A program made the position numbers and the translations under genes. The notes below the pieces were generated by a model that saw only the letters and a list, made by a program, of their open reading frames with translations, searched no databases and was not told the DNA's origin. This document shows, one piece after another, positions 29,674 through 38,151 of a DNA stretch of 64,000 nt. Origin of the DNA: Gloeomargarita lithophora Alchichica-D10 (GTDB taxonomy: Bacteria > Cyanobacteriota > Cyanobacteriia > Gloeomargaritales > Gloeomargaritaceae); NCBI RefSeq assembly GCF_001870225.1, contig NZ_CP017675.1, forward strand, positions 1,268,362 through 1,332,361. The letters run 5' to 3'. Numbering within the stretch: the stretch's first letter is position 1; each line of letters opens with the position of its first letter.

Positions 29674-29894
29674 TGACAACAGATACCGAGATTTTACAAA
29701 CGATTACGCAAATGCCGGAGTCTCTAAAACAGGAAGTTTTACACTATGCCAAGTATTTGATTGAAAACTATACAGAATCTAAAAATGGGGAGAAAGAACC
29801 AAGAAAGAAACGTCGAGCGGGTAGCTTGAAAGGGAAAATTTGGATGGCGGATGATTTTGATGCGCCTCTCGAAGATTTGAAGGACTATATGTGA
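29673..29894 (+). CDS. VapB-type (DUF2281-like) antitoxin inside the restriction locus
   Basis: 73 residues. An N-terminal helical part (TEILQTITQMPESLKQEVLH) is typical of DUF2281 antitoxins, then a basic linker KEPRKKRRAGS and an acidic toxin-wrapping tail FDAPLEDLKDYM. The ATG at 29673 shares its A with the methylase stop; the AAGGAG ribosome-binding site (29659-29664) lies within the last methylase codons. Its own stop overlaps the toxin ATG the same way (TGATG). A GTG at 29670 is possible but not needed. Confidence 0.85.
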   Translation: MTTDTEILQTITQMPESLKQEVLHYAKYLIENYTESKNGEKEPRKKRRAGSLKGKIWMADDFDAPLEDLKDYM

Positions 29895-30271
29895 TGTTGT
29901 TAGATACTCATACTTTATTGTGGTTTTTGAATGATGATCCAAAATTACCCTCAGCCGTCAGGGAAATGATTGAAAGCGGTGATGAGATTGTAGTGAGCAT
30001 TATTTCACTTTGGGAAATTGCAATAAAGTTTTCTATTAAGAAATTAGAACTGCAATTTGATTTTCAGGAACTACCGAATTTATTAGATGAACTCGAAGTA
30101 CGAGTGCTAACGCTTTCTTTTGAAGATATAAATAGCTATATTAGATTACCGCTTCACCACCGCGATCCATTTGATCGCATTTTGATTGCTCAGGCGATTA
30201 ACCATTCTTTCGCAATCGTCAGCGCTGATGCTGTATTTGATGCTTATCCAATTCAGCGGGTGTGGGCATGA
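29894..30271 (+). CDS. vapC: VapC-type PIN toxin inside the restriction locus
   Basis: 125 residues of the MLLDTHTLLWFLND type. The metal-binding acidic residues are Asp in LLDTHT, Glu in SLWEIAIK and Asp in HRDPFDRILIAQA, all present, so it is probably an active ribonuclease. ATG 29894 overlaps the antitoxin stop; a GTG one codon earlier is possible. The stop TGA overlaps the next ATG (30268) as ATGA. All four genes of this locus are joined by 1-4 nt overlaps, which suggests one coupled transcript. Confidence 0.88.
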   Translation: MLLDTHTLLWFLNDDPKLPSAVREMIESGDEIVVSIISLWEIAIKFSIKKLELQFDFQELPNLLDELEVRVLTLSFEDINSYIRLPLHHRDPFDRILIAQAINHSFAIVSADAVFDAYPIQRVWA

Positions 30272-31689
30272 GTACAGCAAAAATTTTCTACTTTACATTG
30301 CAAGATGAACAGACCAAAGAAGAAAAACTTACTTGGTTTGCACGCACTCGCTTTGAGGAGATTCCCTTTCAACACATCACGCCAGATAAAAAGGCAAATT
30401 GGATCAATCTAACGGATAATGATTTTGATAGTTTGTTGCCTTTGATTGATAAGGACGTAAAAGCAGGAAAATCTCAGGAGGCAGTGTTTCAGCTTTTTTC
30501 AGCAGGCATTAAAACTCAACGAGATGAATGGGTTTATGATTTTTCTAAAGAAGTTTTAATGGAGCGAATGAAGTATTTTGTGGAAGTGTATCAAGAACGG
30601 TTAGAGAAAGGGATAAATCGAGACTTAAATACTGATATAAAGTGGGACAGAGAGCTTGAGAAATATCTAATTCGCAAAGTGAAAAAAGATTTTGAAGAAA
30701 ATAAAATTGTCAGAAGTTTGTACAGACCTTTTGTGAAAATGTTTTTCTATTTTGATAGGCATTTTAACGGTATGCCTTATCAGTGGTATAGCATTCACCC
30801 TGATTGTTCTGAGTCCCAGATACCTCAAAATTTAGTGATTGGTTTTGTTTCAGGATCAAGGTTGAATTTTTCTGCTATCGCTACGGAAACAATTGCCAAC
30901 TTGAGCGTTTATTCTCTAGACCCGATACAATGTCTCCCCCTCTATCGTTACGACAAAAATGGCAACCGCATTGACAACATTACCGATTGGGCGTTGGAGC
31001 AGTTTTGCAATTACTACCGATCCCCCTCAATCCCCCTTGAAAAGGGGGAAGAAGAATCAGAACTCGCCTTGAAAAAAGGAGAAGAAGAATCAAAACTCGC
31101 CTTTCTCAAGCGGGAACATGAATCCGAACCCCCCTTTCTTAAGGGGGGCAGGGGGGATCAAATTACCAAACTCGACATTTTTTACTACACTTATGCCGTT
31201 CTCCACCATCCTGCTTATCGCAGTAAGTATAAAATCAATCTCAAACGGGAATTTCCTCGCCTACCTTTTTATCCTAATTTTTATCAATGGGTCGTTTGGG
31301 GTAAAACTTTGATGGACTTGCACTTGAACTTTGAAACTATTGAACCCTACGGTTTGGAACGGTTTGATATGGCTAGTAAAACTAATCCCAAAACGAAACT
31401 TAAGGCAGATAAAACTGCGGGTGTCATTACCCTAGATGAAAATACGCAACTCCAGGGGGTTCCTGCCCTGGCGTGGGAATACAAACTCGGCAATCGCTCT
31501 GCTTTAGAATGGATTCTCGATCAATATAAGGAGAAAACACCCAAAGACCCAACGATTGCCAAACTTTTTAATACTTATAAATTTGCTGATTATAAAGAAT
31601 ACGTTATTGATCTATTGCAACGGGTTTGCACCGTGAGTACGCAGACAATGGCGATTATTCAACAAATGCCCCCTACTGCACACCTCTAA
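30268..31689 (+). CDS. C-terminal (target-recognition) half of the split restriction-modification enzyme
   Basis: 473 residues starting MSTAKIFYFTLQDEQTKEEK. The phrases KIFYF, ITPDKKANWINL, AGIKTQRDEWVYDF and IVRSLYRPF match the part of single-chain type IIG/ISP enzymes that directly follows the methylase core and carries DNA recognition. It has no SAM or NPPY motif, so it should need the N-half (27934-29673). It contains an in-frame 33 bp tandem repeat (31036-31164). Its final codons ACT-GCA-CAC-CTC-TAA are formed by the edge of a dispersed repeat, so the natural C-terminus may have been lost. Confidence 0.8.
   Translation: MSTAKIFYFTLQDEQTKEEKLTWFARTRFEEIPFQHITPDKKANWINLTDNDFDSLLPLIDKDVKAGKSQEAVFQLFSAGIKTQRDEWVYDFSKEVLMERMKYFVEVYQERLEKGINRDLNTDIKWDRELEKYLIRKVKKDFEENKIVRSLYRPFVKMFFYFDRHFNGMPYQWYSIHPDCSESQIPQNLVIGFVSGSRLNFSAIATETIANLSVYSLDPIQCLPLYRYDKNGNRIDNITDWALEQFCNYYRSPSIPLEKGEEESELALKKGEEESKLAFLKREHESEPPFLKGGRGDQITKLDIFYYTYAVLHHPAYRSKYKINLKREFPRLPFYPNFYQWVVWGKTLMDLHLNFETIEPYGLERFDMASKTNPKTKLKADKTAGVITLDENTQLQGVPALAWEYKLGNRSALEWILDQYKEKTPKDPTIAKLFNTYKFADYKEYVIDLLQRVCTVSTQTMAIIQQMPPTAHL
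31036..31164 (+). repeat. in-frame 33 bp tandem repeat coding an 11-residue unit
   Basis: Units LEKGEEESELA, LKKGEEESKLA and FLKREHESEPP, then a partial FLKGGRGDQI, follow each other inside the C-half of the restriction enzyme. The DNA carries AAGGGGG/CCCCCTT-type inverted pieces. It looks like a cyanobacterial dispersed repeat that entered a surface loop without breaking the frame. Confidence 0.8.
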
Positions 31690-31740
31690 AAATAGGTCGC
31701 CGGGGCACCACCCCCGTCCCTGGTTCTCGGTAATACCTAT
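31681..31740. repeat. dispersed hairpin element, copy 5 (partial)
   Basis: CACCTCTAAAAATAGGTCGC, then the core GGGGCACCACCCCCGTCCCT and GGTTCTCGGTAATACC. It ends about 45 nt before hisH. The TAA of its first nine bases is the stop codon of the upstream restriction gene. Confidence 0.7.
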
Positions 31741-31786
31741 ATTCTATAATCAGGTTCTAACCCCCCTAATTTTTGGGAGCGAAACC

Positions 31787-32416
31787 GTGCGCCTGGGAAT
31801 TATTGACTACGACATGGGTAATTTACATTCGGTGGCAAAAGCGGTCGCCCATCTGGGGGTACAAGGGCAAATTATTCAGGAAATTTCCCCAGAATATGAT
31901 GCCTTGATTCTCCCTGGCGTAGGGGCGTTTGACCCGGCCATGCGTCAACTGCAAGAACGTAATTTAGTGCGGCCAATTCGCCGGTGGATTGGGGAAAATA
32001 AACCATTTTTGGGTATATGCTTGGGGTTGCAATTGCTCTTTACCAATAGTGAAGAAGGGTGCGAACCGGGCTTGGGCATTATCCCCGGCACCGTGCAGGA
32101 AATCCATCCTACGCCGGGGCATCCCATTCCCCACATGGGCTGGAATCAACTCCAGTTCACCCAGCCGGAATGTCCCTTGTGGCGCAATTTACCCCCGTCA
32201 GCCTGGGTTTATTTCGTGCATTCCTATCACGGGGTACCGGCGGAACCTCATGCCATTGCCGCCACCGGAGATTACGGGGGACAAACCGTGACGGCGGCCA
32301 TCGCCCAAGGCAACTGTCTGGCCACCCAATTTCACCCGGAAAAATCCGGGACGGTGGGGTTGACCATCCTCAAAAACTGGCTGGCGACCTGTGCATCAAG
32401 TCTCGCTCTGGCCTGA
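31787..32416 (+). CDS. hisH: HisH, glutaminase subunit of imidazole glycerol phosphate synthase
   Basis: A 209-residue class I glutamine amidotransferase. The triad is visible: Cys78 in LGICLGLQ, His183 and Glu185 in QFHPEKSG. It feeds ammonia to HisF in histidine biosynthesis. The start is GTG at 31787. Its last 21 nt overlap the convergent malQ gene. hisA is 9 kb away, so the his genes are dispersed. Confidence 0.94.
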   Translation: MRLGIIDYDMGNLHSVAKAVAHLGVQGQIIQEISPEYDALILPGVGAFDPAMRQLQERNLVRPIRRWIGENKPFLGICLGLQLLFTNSEEGCEPGLGIIPGTVQEIHPTPGHPIPHMGWNQLQFTQPECPLWRNLPPSAWVYFVHSYHGVPAEPHAIAATGDYGGQTVTAAIAQGNCLATQFHPEKSGTVGLTILKNWLATCASSLALA

Positions 32417-33943
32417 ATCCCTGGCCTCGTTGGTTAAGGCGGGTTGCGGCCACGGTTGATGCGCCCGGCCATAGGTGCGGGTGAGGGTCGCAAGTTTGGC
32501 GGCCAAATCGGAGCTTAACCCATCGGTCGTGTACCGCCATTCCCAGTTGCCAGCGGCAGACCCAGGCGCATTCATCCGCCCCTCTGCCCCCAAACCCAGC
32601 ACATCCTGGAGCGGTACAATGCACCACTGCGCCACCGAAGCCATCCCCAAACGCAGGAGGTCCCAGTGGATGCCCTGGGCACTCAGATACCCCAGATAAC
32701 GGATGACCCGTTGTTGAGCGGCGGTGTCCAGGGTTTCGTACCAGGCGACCGTGGTGGCATTGTCGTGGGTGCCGGTATAGACCACACAATTGGGGCGGAA
32801 ATTAAAGGGGAGGTAGGGGTTGTCCGGGTTATCATCAAACCCAAATTGCAGTACCTTGGTGCCGGGTAACCCAAAGCCATCCCGGAGGGCTTCCACCGCT
32901 GGCGTAATCACCCCCAAGTCCTCCACCAGGATCGGCAATTCCCCCAATTCCCGTTGCAACGTCTGAAACAAAGCCTCCCCCGGCGCAGGCACCCACACGC
33001 CGTTGATCGCGGTTTCCTCCCCCTGGGGCACCTGCCAAAAGGACTCAAACCCCCGAAAGTGGTCAATGCGAATCATATCCACCAGTTGCAGTAAATGCCG
33101 CAGTCGTCCCACCCACCAGGCAAAGTTGGTTTGGGCTAACCGTTCCCAGTCATAAACCGGGTTGCCCCAGAGTTGGCCGGTGGCACTGAAATAATCCGGC
33201 GGCACCCCGGCCATGAGCGCCACTGCACCCGTTTTTTGATCAATGGCAAACAGGTCAGGGTTCGCCCACACATCTGCGCTATCGTGGGCAACATAGATGG
33301 GCAAATCCCCCACAATGCGAACCTGTTGCGCCTGGGCGTACCGATGCAATGCCTGCCATTGTTGCCAGAAAATATACTGCAAAAAGCTATGAAATTCCTG
33401 ATCCGGGTGTACCCGTTGCCGCCACTGGGCTAGGGTATCCGGCTCCCGCCACGCCAAACCCGGTTCCCAGGCGTACCAGGGCTGTCCCGCATGGGCATCC
33501 TTCAAGGCCATGAACAAACTAAAATCCGGCAACCAATGGGCTTGTTGGGCTTGAAATTCCCGCAATAAGGCCAGACCAGTGCTATCCGTTTGAAAATGTG
33601 CCCAGGCCAAGCGCAGTTGGGGCAATTTATACTGGTAAACCCCATCGTAATCCACCCGTTGACGGGGTAGGTCAGGTGCGACTAAATCCGGCGGTAACAT
33701 TCCCTGTTTTTGCAAAAGTTCCAGGCTGATCACCAGGGGATTTCCCGCCATCGCCGAGTAGGACAGGTAGGGAGAATTGCCGTAGCCCGTTGGCCCCAGG
33801 GGTAAAATCTGCCAGAGCCGTTGCTCCGCCTGGGCTAAAAAATCCACCCATTGGGTACACCCATTGCCCAAATCCCCAATTCCCCAAGCCCCCGGCAGAC
33901 AGGTGGGGTGCAGTAAAATACCACTACAACGAGGCCAGGACAT
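32396..33943 (-). CDS. malQ: 4-alpha-glucanotransferase (amylomaltase, GH77)
   Basis: About 515 residues. The catalytic nucleophile Asp is in MIRIDHFRGFESFW, the acid/base Glu in ILVEDLGVI, and the third acidic residue in TGTHDNATTVAWY. The N-terminal SGILLHPTCLPGAWGIGDLG opening is typical. It rearranges alpha-1,4-glucans in glycogen turnover. ATG 33943 is chosen over a TTG at 33952. It converges on hisH with a 21 nt overlap. Confidence 0.94.
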   Translation of the reverse strand: MSWPRCSGILLHPTCLPGAWGIGDLGNGCTQWVDFLAQAEQRLWQILPLGPTGYGNSPYLSYSAMAGNPLVISLELLQKQGMLPPDLVAPDLPRQRVDYDGVYQYKLPQLRLAWAHFQTDSTGLALLREFQAQQAHWLPDFSLFMALKDAHAGQPWYAWEPGLAWREPDTLAQWRQRVHPDQEFHSFLQYIFWQQWQALHRYAQAQQVRIVGDLPIYVAHDSADVWANPDLFAIDQKTGAVALMAGVPPDYFSATGQLWGNPVYDWERLAQTNFAWWVGRLRHLLQLVDMIRIDHFRGFESFWQVPQGEETAINGVWVPAPGEALFQTLQRELGELPILVEDLGVITPAVEALRDGFGLPGTKVLQFGFDDNPDNPYLPFNFRPNCVVYTGTHDNATTVAWYETLDTAAQQRVIRYLGYLSAQGIHWDLLRLGMASVAQWCIVPLQDVLGLGAEGRMNAPGSAAGNWEWRYTTDGLSSDLAAKLATLTRTYGRAHQPWPQPALTNEARDSGQSET

Positions 33944-34043
33944 GGGTGACAAACTGTAACGAACATTCCGATTTTAACCCGCCCGCCGCCGATTTCCTGG
34001 CACAATAGACATATTCCTATCCATCTTTTGTGTATCCAATCCC

Positions 34044-34382
34044 ATGACCACCACCCTGACAACAACTGCCTTAGAAACCGTGCGTAAATTCGCCGAAACC
34101 TATGCCCAGCGGACGGATACTTATTTCTGTGTGGATTTGGGGGTGACAGCGACGGTGATCCAGGGGTTAGCCAAGCACAAAGAAGAGGTGGGTGCCCCCC
34201 TGTGTCCTTGCCGCCATTACGAGGATAAGGAAGCGGAGGTCAAGCAGGGCTTTTGGAATTGCCCCTGTGTACCGATGCGGGAACGCAAGGAATGCCACTG
34301 TCTGCTTTTTCTCACCCCGGAGCATGACTTCGCCGGAGCAGAGCAGGCCATTGACCCGGAGTTTTTAGCCAACTATACTTAA
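34044..34382 (+). CDS. ftrC: ferredoxin-thioredoxin reductase catalytic chain
   Basis: 112 residues. The cysteine pattern for the 4Fe-4S cluster and the active-site disulfide is complete: CPCRHY, NCPCVPM and ECHCLLF. The protein receives electrons from ferredoxin and reduces thioredoxin in the light. It pairs with a variable chain (FtrV), not found in this window. Monocistronic by appearance, divergent from malQ. Confidence 0.95.
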   Translation: MTTTLTTTALETVRKFAETYAQRTDTYFCVDLGVTATVIQGLAKHKEEVGAPLCPCRHYEDKEAEVKQGFWNCPCVPMRERKECHCLLFLTPEHDFAGAEQAIDPEFLANYT

Positions 34383-34454
34383 CTGCTGGTGTCCAAATCT
34401 ACACTTAGATACTGGTTTCCAATTTGTAATTGACTTTAATTGAGGCAATTCGGT

Positions 34455-34994
34455 ATGGCTAACCTCAAATCCGGTCTAGTGGCGTTGGTTGTTGCAATGA
34501 TGACCAACTTAGCACCCGTGAAACCGGTGGTGTCCCAAACCAATTGGGTGCCCTACAGCCCCCCAACGGGTTGGTTTCAGGTGGAAATGCCCGCCTCACC
34601 CACCACTTCCCAAATCCAGGATGCTTCCCCCGTCGGCACGATAACTACCCATATTTTTTCTGCGAAGGAGGGGGGAGCCACCTTTTCCGTGAGTTATTCG
34701 GACTTACCCGCCTTGGCGATTCAATTTGTGGGTGCCGATGGGCTGATGGGTCAGGCCAAATCCTCCATGCTCCGGGATCAAAACGCCCGGGAACTCTCTT
34801 TTGACCCGGCAACGATGAATGGTTTATCGGGAAAACGCTTGGTCTATGAAACCACGACCAATGGCACCAAACGCACCGGGGAAGCCTTTTTTACCTTGAA
34901 TAATACCCGTTTGTATGTTTTGGATGCCTTGGTGCCGGTGGGTTCGGAAGCCCTTGCCCAGAAATTTTTCCAGAGTTTTACGCTGAAGAATTAG
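34455..34994 (+). CDS. secreted or lipoprotein-like hypothetical protein
   Basis: About 179 residues. A hydrophobic signal segment covers residues 5-27 and ends VVSQ. The mature part starts TNWVPYSPPTGWFQVEMPA and ends EALAQKFFQSFTL, resembling PsbP-like or DcrB-like small beta proteins of cyanobacteria, in which the last helix is conserved. I do not recognise a catalytic motif. It is likely exported. ATG 34455 has a purine-rich GAGG 10 nt upstream. Confidence 0.65.
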   Translation: MANLKSGLVALVVAMMTNLAPVKPVVSQTNWVPYSPPTGWFQVEMPASPTTSQIQDASPVGTITTHIFSAKEGGATFSVSYSDLPALAIQFVGADGLMGQAKSSMLRDQNARELSFDPATMNGLSGKRLVYETTTNGTKRTGEAFFTLNNTRLYVLDALVPVGSEALAQKFFQSFTLKN

Positions 34995-35114
34995 GTGGGT
35001 TGTAGGACATCACTTGGGATTGCTATAGAGGTGTCCAATAAGGAAAAACGATGACGAGGTGTTTGCCCTGCGACCCCGATGCTATCCATTATTGCTTGAT
35101 TAGCGATAACACCC
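34995..35114. repeat. degenerate dispersed-repeat fragments
   Basis: GATTGCTATAGAGGTGTCC at 35018-35036 joins the TTGCTATAG end of one element type to the GAGGTGTCC end of the other. A GCCCTGCGACCCCGATGC piece near 35065 resembles the repeat core. No gene is seen. Confidence 0.45.
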
Positions 35115-37031
35115 TCACGTTGCCAGCACCCCCCGGGGATGCACGGAATACAAAGGCCGCCGCTGGATGCCCTCCTGGTTAATAATTTCATTGGCTGCCA
35201 AAAAACCACTGCTTACCGCCCGCTCCATCAAGGCGCAGGGAAAAGGCATTTTCACCCAATCCCCGGCCAGGAATAAATTCGCCACCGCCGTCGCACTGGT
35301 GGGGCGCTGGTCGTAACTGTGGGGGGGAAAGCCGGAAAAATTCTTCTGGTTGACCAATTCCCGGTGCAGGATGGTCGCCCCTTTCAAAGTCGGTACTACC
35401 TCGTACAATTCCTGCTCAAAGGTAGTCAGCAAAGCCTCCTGGTTGGGAAATTCTTTCTCTTTATAACAATAGGCGTGCAACTCCACCACACTGCCCCCGG
35501 TGGCCTCAGCCCAGGCAATATAATCATCCTGAATCCGGTGATACAAAGTAATACTATCCGTCAGGCGATAACCGGACAAAGAAGTAAAGTCACTGTACTG
35601 CCATGAAAAATCCCGGTCAAACCAGAACCGCGCCACCGCAAACGGGTCAGCCACGCTTAAGCCTTCAATTTGCCCGACCACTTCTGGATGGGTTTCCCCC
35701 TGGCTCAAACGGATAATTTGTTGCGCTCCCGGTACATCCGTTGCCAGCACATAGTAATCCGACTCGATCCGCTCTAAACCCTCGTTTGTAGCCTGTTGCG
35801 CCACCAACTGTAGCCGCTCTGGAGACTGGGCGATGATGGTAAATTTACTCAAATTGCGGGTGGCCGGGCCTTTGACCACTTCCCCTTGCGCCGTAAATTC
35901 CGCCCCGTGACAGGGACAGCGGTAGCTGCCATTACTTTGTACTTGCACCGTACAGCCTTGGTGGGGGCAGGTGAGACAGAGGGCTTCTTTGTCTTTGGTT
36001 TGATAGACCGCATCCCCCGCCCCGTAAAATCCACTAGGCAATACGGGATTGGTTTCCACCCAAAAGGGAGCCGCACTCACCTGACCGGCGGCTTGCACTG
36101 CCAACCCGGCGATTTTGCCCCCCTGCCAGTGCAAACCCGTGACCGTGACCCCGGTGCGGACGGTTCCCCCATTGGCACGGATGCTGGCGGCAATCGGTTC
36201 CACCAGGGAGCGGCGCATATCCTGGCGGGTGCCCCGGAAGGCCAGACCCTCCGGATTGCCAAAGAAATAAAAGTGGAAAAACTGCATCAATTCCCCGGCG
36301 CTGAGAGTATCCGGGGCATTCAAACTGGACTTGGCAAAGGGTAAAAAGTAGAGATCAAATAAACCCTGGGGAAAATCATTGCCCACCCATTCCAGCACCG
36401 ACAGATGGTCTAAACGTTGATAGCTCTGCACCGGGTCAAAGCCGGTAATTTCCCGAAATACCCCCCAATGGGCGGGACGGGTGAGATTCAAGCCCCACCG
36501 CCAGCGATTGTCGGAAGCTACAGCCAAATCCACGATATTCCAGGGAAAAGCGGAATGGCTGGGGCGAAATACCTCCACCGCATAGCCATTTTTGTAGGCC
36601 ACCGCGTAGGAATTCAACGCCACAAAATTGGCATCACAATCCAGTTCATTCACCAGATAATTCAGGTTGTAATACTGGGGAAAAAACCCATGAAACCCAT
36701 GTTCCATTTGCAGGGGTGCCCCATTTACCTCAATCGGCCACCCGGCGATTTTGCCCCCCAACTGCGGTGCCCGTTCTAATAATGTGACCTGAAACCCCCG
36801 TTGGCTGAGTTCGTAGGCACAGGCCAAACCCGCCAGCCCCCCACCGATCACCGTCACCCGGCTGGGTTTTTCCAAACGCCAGGGCAACGCAATCGTATCC
36901 GGTTGCCACACCGCCGGTTGGGGCTTGACAAAGCGGGAATAGCCGACAGCGGCTCCCACCCCCCCCACCCCAAACAACTTCAGCAGGTGGCGGCGAGAAA
37001 AATGGCCGTTAGGTTCAGAATGTTGATTCAT
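35115..37031 (-). CDS. Tat-exported FAD oxidoreductase with a Rieske 2Fe-2S domain, CrtU/CruE-like
   Basis: 638 residues. A twin-arginine leader (SRRHLLKLFGVGGVGAAVG) opens it. The FAD dinucleotide motif is VIGGGLAGLACAYELSQRG, with QMEHGFHGFFPQYYN following, a phrase shared with carotenoid desaturase/methyltransferases of the CrtU/CruE group. A Rieske cluster site (CPHQGC ... CPCHGAEF, the CxH/CxxH ligands) lies at about 345-385. The C-terminus has the usual AGDWVKMPFPCALMERAV FAD-binding segment. It could modify carotenoid rings or another quinoid/isoprenoid substrate in the envelope or thylakoid lumen. The exact reaction is not fixed by sequence. Confidence 0.8.
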   Translation of the reverse strand: MNQHSEPNGHFSRRHLLKLFGVGGVGAAVGYSRFVKPQPAVWQPDTIALPWRLEKPSRVTVIGGGLAGLACAYELSQRGFQVTLLERAPQLGGKIAGWPIEVNGAPLQMEHGFHGFFPQYYNLNYLVNELDCDANFVALNSYAVAYKNGYAVEVFRPSHSAFPWNIVDLAVASDNRWRWGLNLTRPAHWGVFREITGFDPVQSYQRLDHLSVLEWVGNDFPQGLFDLYFLPFAKSSLNAPDTLSAGELMQFFHFYFFGNPEGLAFRGTRQDMRRSLVEPIAASIRANGGTVRTGVTVTGLHWQGGKIAGLAVQAAGQVSAAPFWVETNPVLPSGFYGAGDAVYQTKDKEALCLTCPHQGCTVQVQSNGSYRCPCHGAEFTAQGEVVKGPATRNLSKFTIIAQSPERLQLVAQQATNEGLERIESDYYVLATDVPGAQQIIRLSQGETHPEVVGQIEGLSVADPFAVARFWFDRDFSWQYSDFTSLSGYRLTDSITLYHRIQDDYIAWAEATGGSVVELHAYCYKEKEFPNQEALLTTFEQELYEVVPTLKGATILHRELVNQKNFSGFPPHSYDQRPTSATAVANLFLAGDWVKMPFPCALMERAVSSGFLAANEIINQEGIQRRPLYSVHPRGVLAT

Positions 37032-37189
37032 GGTCAGGAACGAACGAACTCCTCACACAGACCGAATTAGTACCATAAACTAGGATTGTACTGTGCCCAC
37101 GATGCTGACTGCCTTTGTTATCTAGCCATAAAATGTGAAGAAATGTCAAGGAATCGGTTGATTTTCTCAGCAATGGGGGCAAAACCGGC

Positions 37190-37966
37190 ATGAGACGGGT
37201 GGGGCGGGAAACCTGGGCGGTGGCGCGGAGAGTCTTAACAGAATTGATCCGCCGTCAACGGAGTTTGGCGTTTTGGGGTTTTTTCCCGGTGTCAATCCTT
37301 TTGTTAATCGGCATGATCTTGACCGGGCGCACGGATTTGACCATCCCGGAAGCCTTTGAGCAGGCCGCTGTTTCGGCGTTGGTGGGTTCGGGATTTTTCT
37401 TTAGTGGCGTGGGGGGCACGGTTTCTACCATCGTGGCGGAGCGGGAGCAGGGCACATTAAAACGCTTATTTCTCTCACCGGTGAGCGGGTTGTCCTATTT
37501 TTTGGGCATTTTCTTGGCCTATATTTTGGTGGCAACGGCGCAGGTGATTTTGGTGACCGCGGTGGCGGCCTACCTGGGGGCGAGATTTCATGGCCATATC
37601 TTGCTGGGATTGCTGTTGTTTGGCCTCACCGTGGGCGGCTATGTGGGGGCGGGGTTTATTTTGGGTACGCAGTTGGCGCGCCGCACGGATGATGTGAATG
37701 CTTTGGTGGCCGCCGTGGGGCTACCGTTTGTAATTATTGGCGGGACGTTTTTGCCCACCAGCCTATTCCCAGAAAATCTGTTGGCGGTGGCGAAATATAC
37801 GCCCATTTACCACATGAATGAGGGACTATTGGGGGTAGCGATTCAGGATTATTCGTGGCAAGAAGTCGGTGAGAATTTGGGTTATTTGGCCGTATTTACC
37901 GGGGTAATGGTAGTGGGGGGGTGGTTGTCCTACCTGTACATGGTGCAAAGAGAACGGCAACTTTAA
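37190..37966 (+). CDS. ABC-2 type transporter permease
   Basis: 258 residues with about six transmembrane helices. The ABC-2 signature region is FFSGVGGTVSTIVAEREQGTLKRLFLSPVSG, shown here only by its key part EREQGTLKRL. The ATPase partner is not adjacent; the neighbours run on the other strand. An efflux role (drug, polysaccharide or lipid) is possible but undetermined. A GTG or ATG start at 37190 fits. Confidence 0.8.
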   Translation: MRRVGRETWAVARRVLTELIRRQRSLAFWGFFPVSILLLIGMILTGRTDLTIPEAFEQAAVSALVGSGFFFSGVGGTVSTIVAEREQGTLKRLFLSPVSGLSYFLGIFLAYILVATAQVILVTAVAAYLGARFHGHILLGLLLFGLTVGGYVGAGFILGTQLARRTDDVNALVAAVGLPFVIIGGTFLPTSLFPENLLAVAKYTPIYHMNEGLLGVAIQDYSWQEVGENLGYLAVFTGVMVVGGWLSYLYMVQRERQL

Positions 37967-37974
37967 TTGGCAAT

Positions 37975-38118
37975 TTAAGACTCAATCGCCCCAAAACAAG
38001 CCGCCGCCAACAGTAGAAATGGGGTGCCAGGAATCAGGGGTAAAATTACTGCGATGACCCCCACCACGGTTAAGATAGCCCCCAAAACGGATAGCACGGT
38101 ATTTTTAACCGCTTTCAT
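37975..38118 (-). CDS. short DUF454/PGPGW-like membrane protein, possibly truncated
   Basis: A 47-codon frame, MKAVKNTVLSVLG... ending CFGAIES. It has one long hydrophobic stretch and the phrase LPLIPGTPFLLLAAACF, which matches the YbaN/DUF454 type (LPxxPTTPFLLLAA). Those proteins normally continue for another 60 or more residues, so this is either a shortened relative or a remnant. It runs on the minus strand between the permease gene and the efflux adaptor, ending 9 nt after the convergent permease stop. Confidence 0.5.
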   Translation of the reverse strand: MKAVKNTVLSVLGAILTVVGVIAVILPLIPGTPFLLLAAACFGAIES

Positions 38119-38151
38119 ATTGGTAATCCGGGAAACGTCATTCACATTATA

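Noticed and set aside
31036..31164. 33 bp tandem units as a possible CRISPR or VNTR outside a gene
   Set aside because: The units are directly contiguous without spacers and keep the reading frame of the restriction gene.
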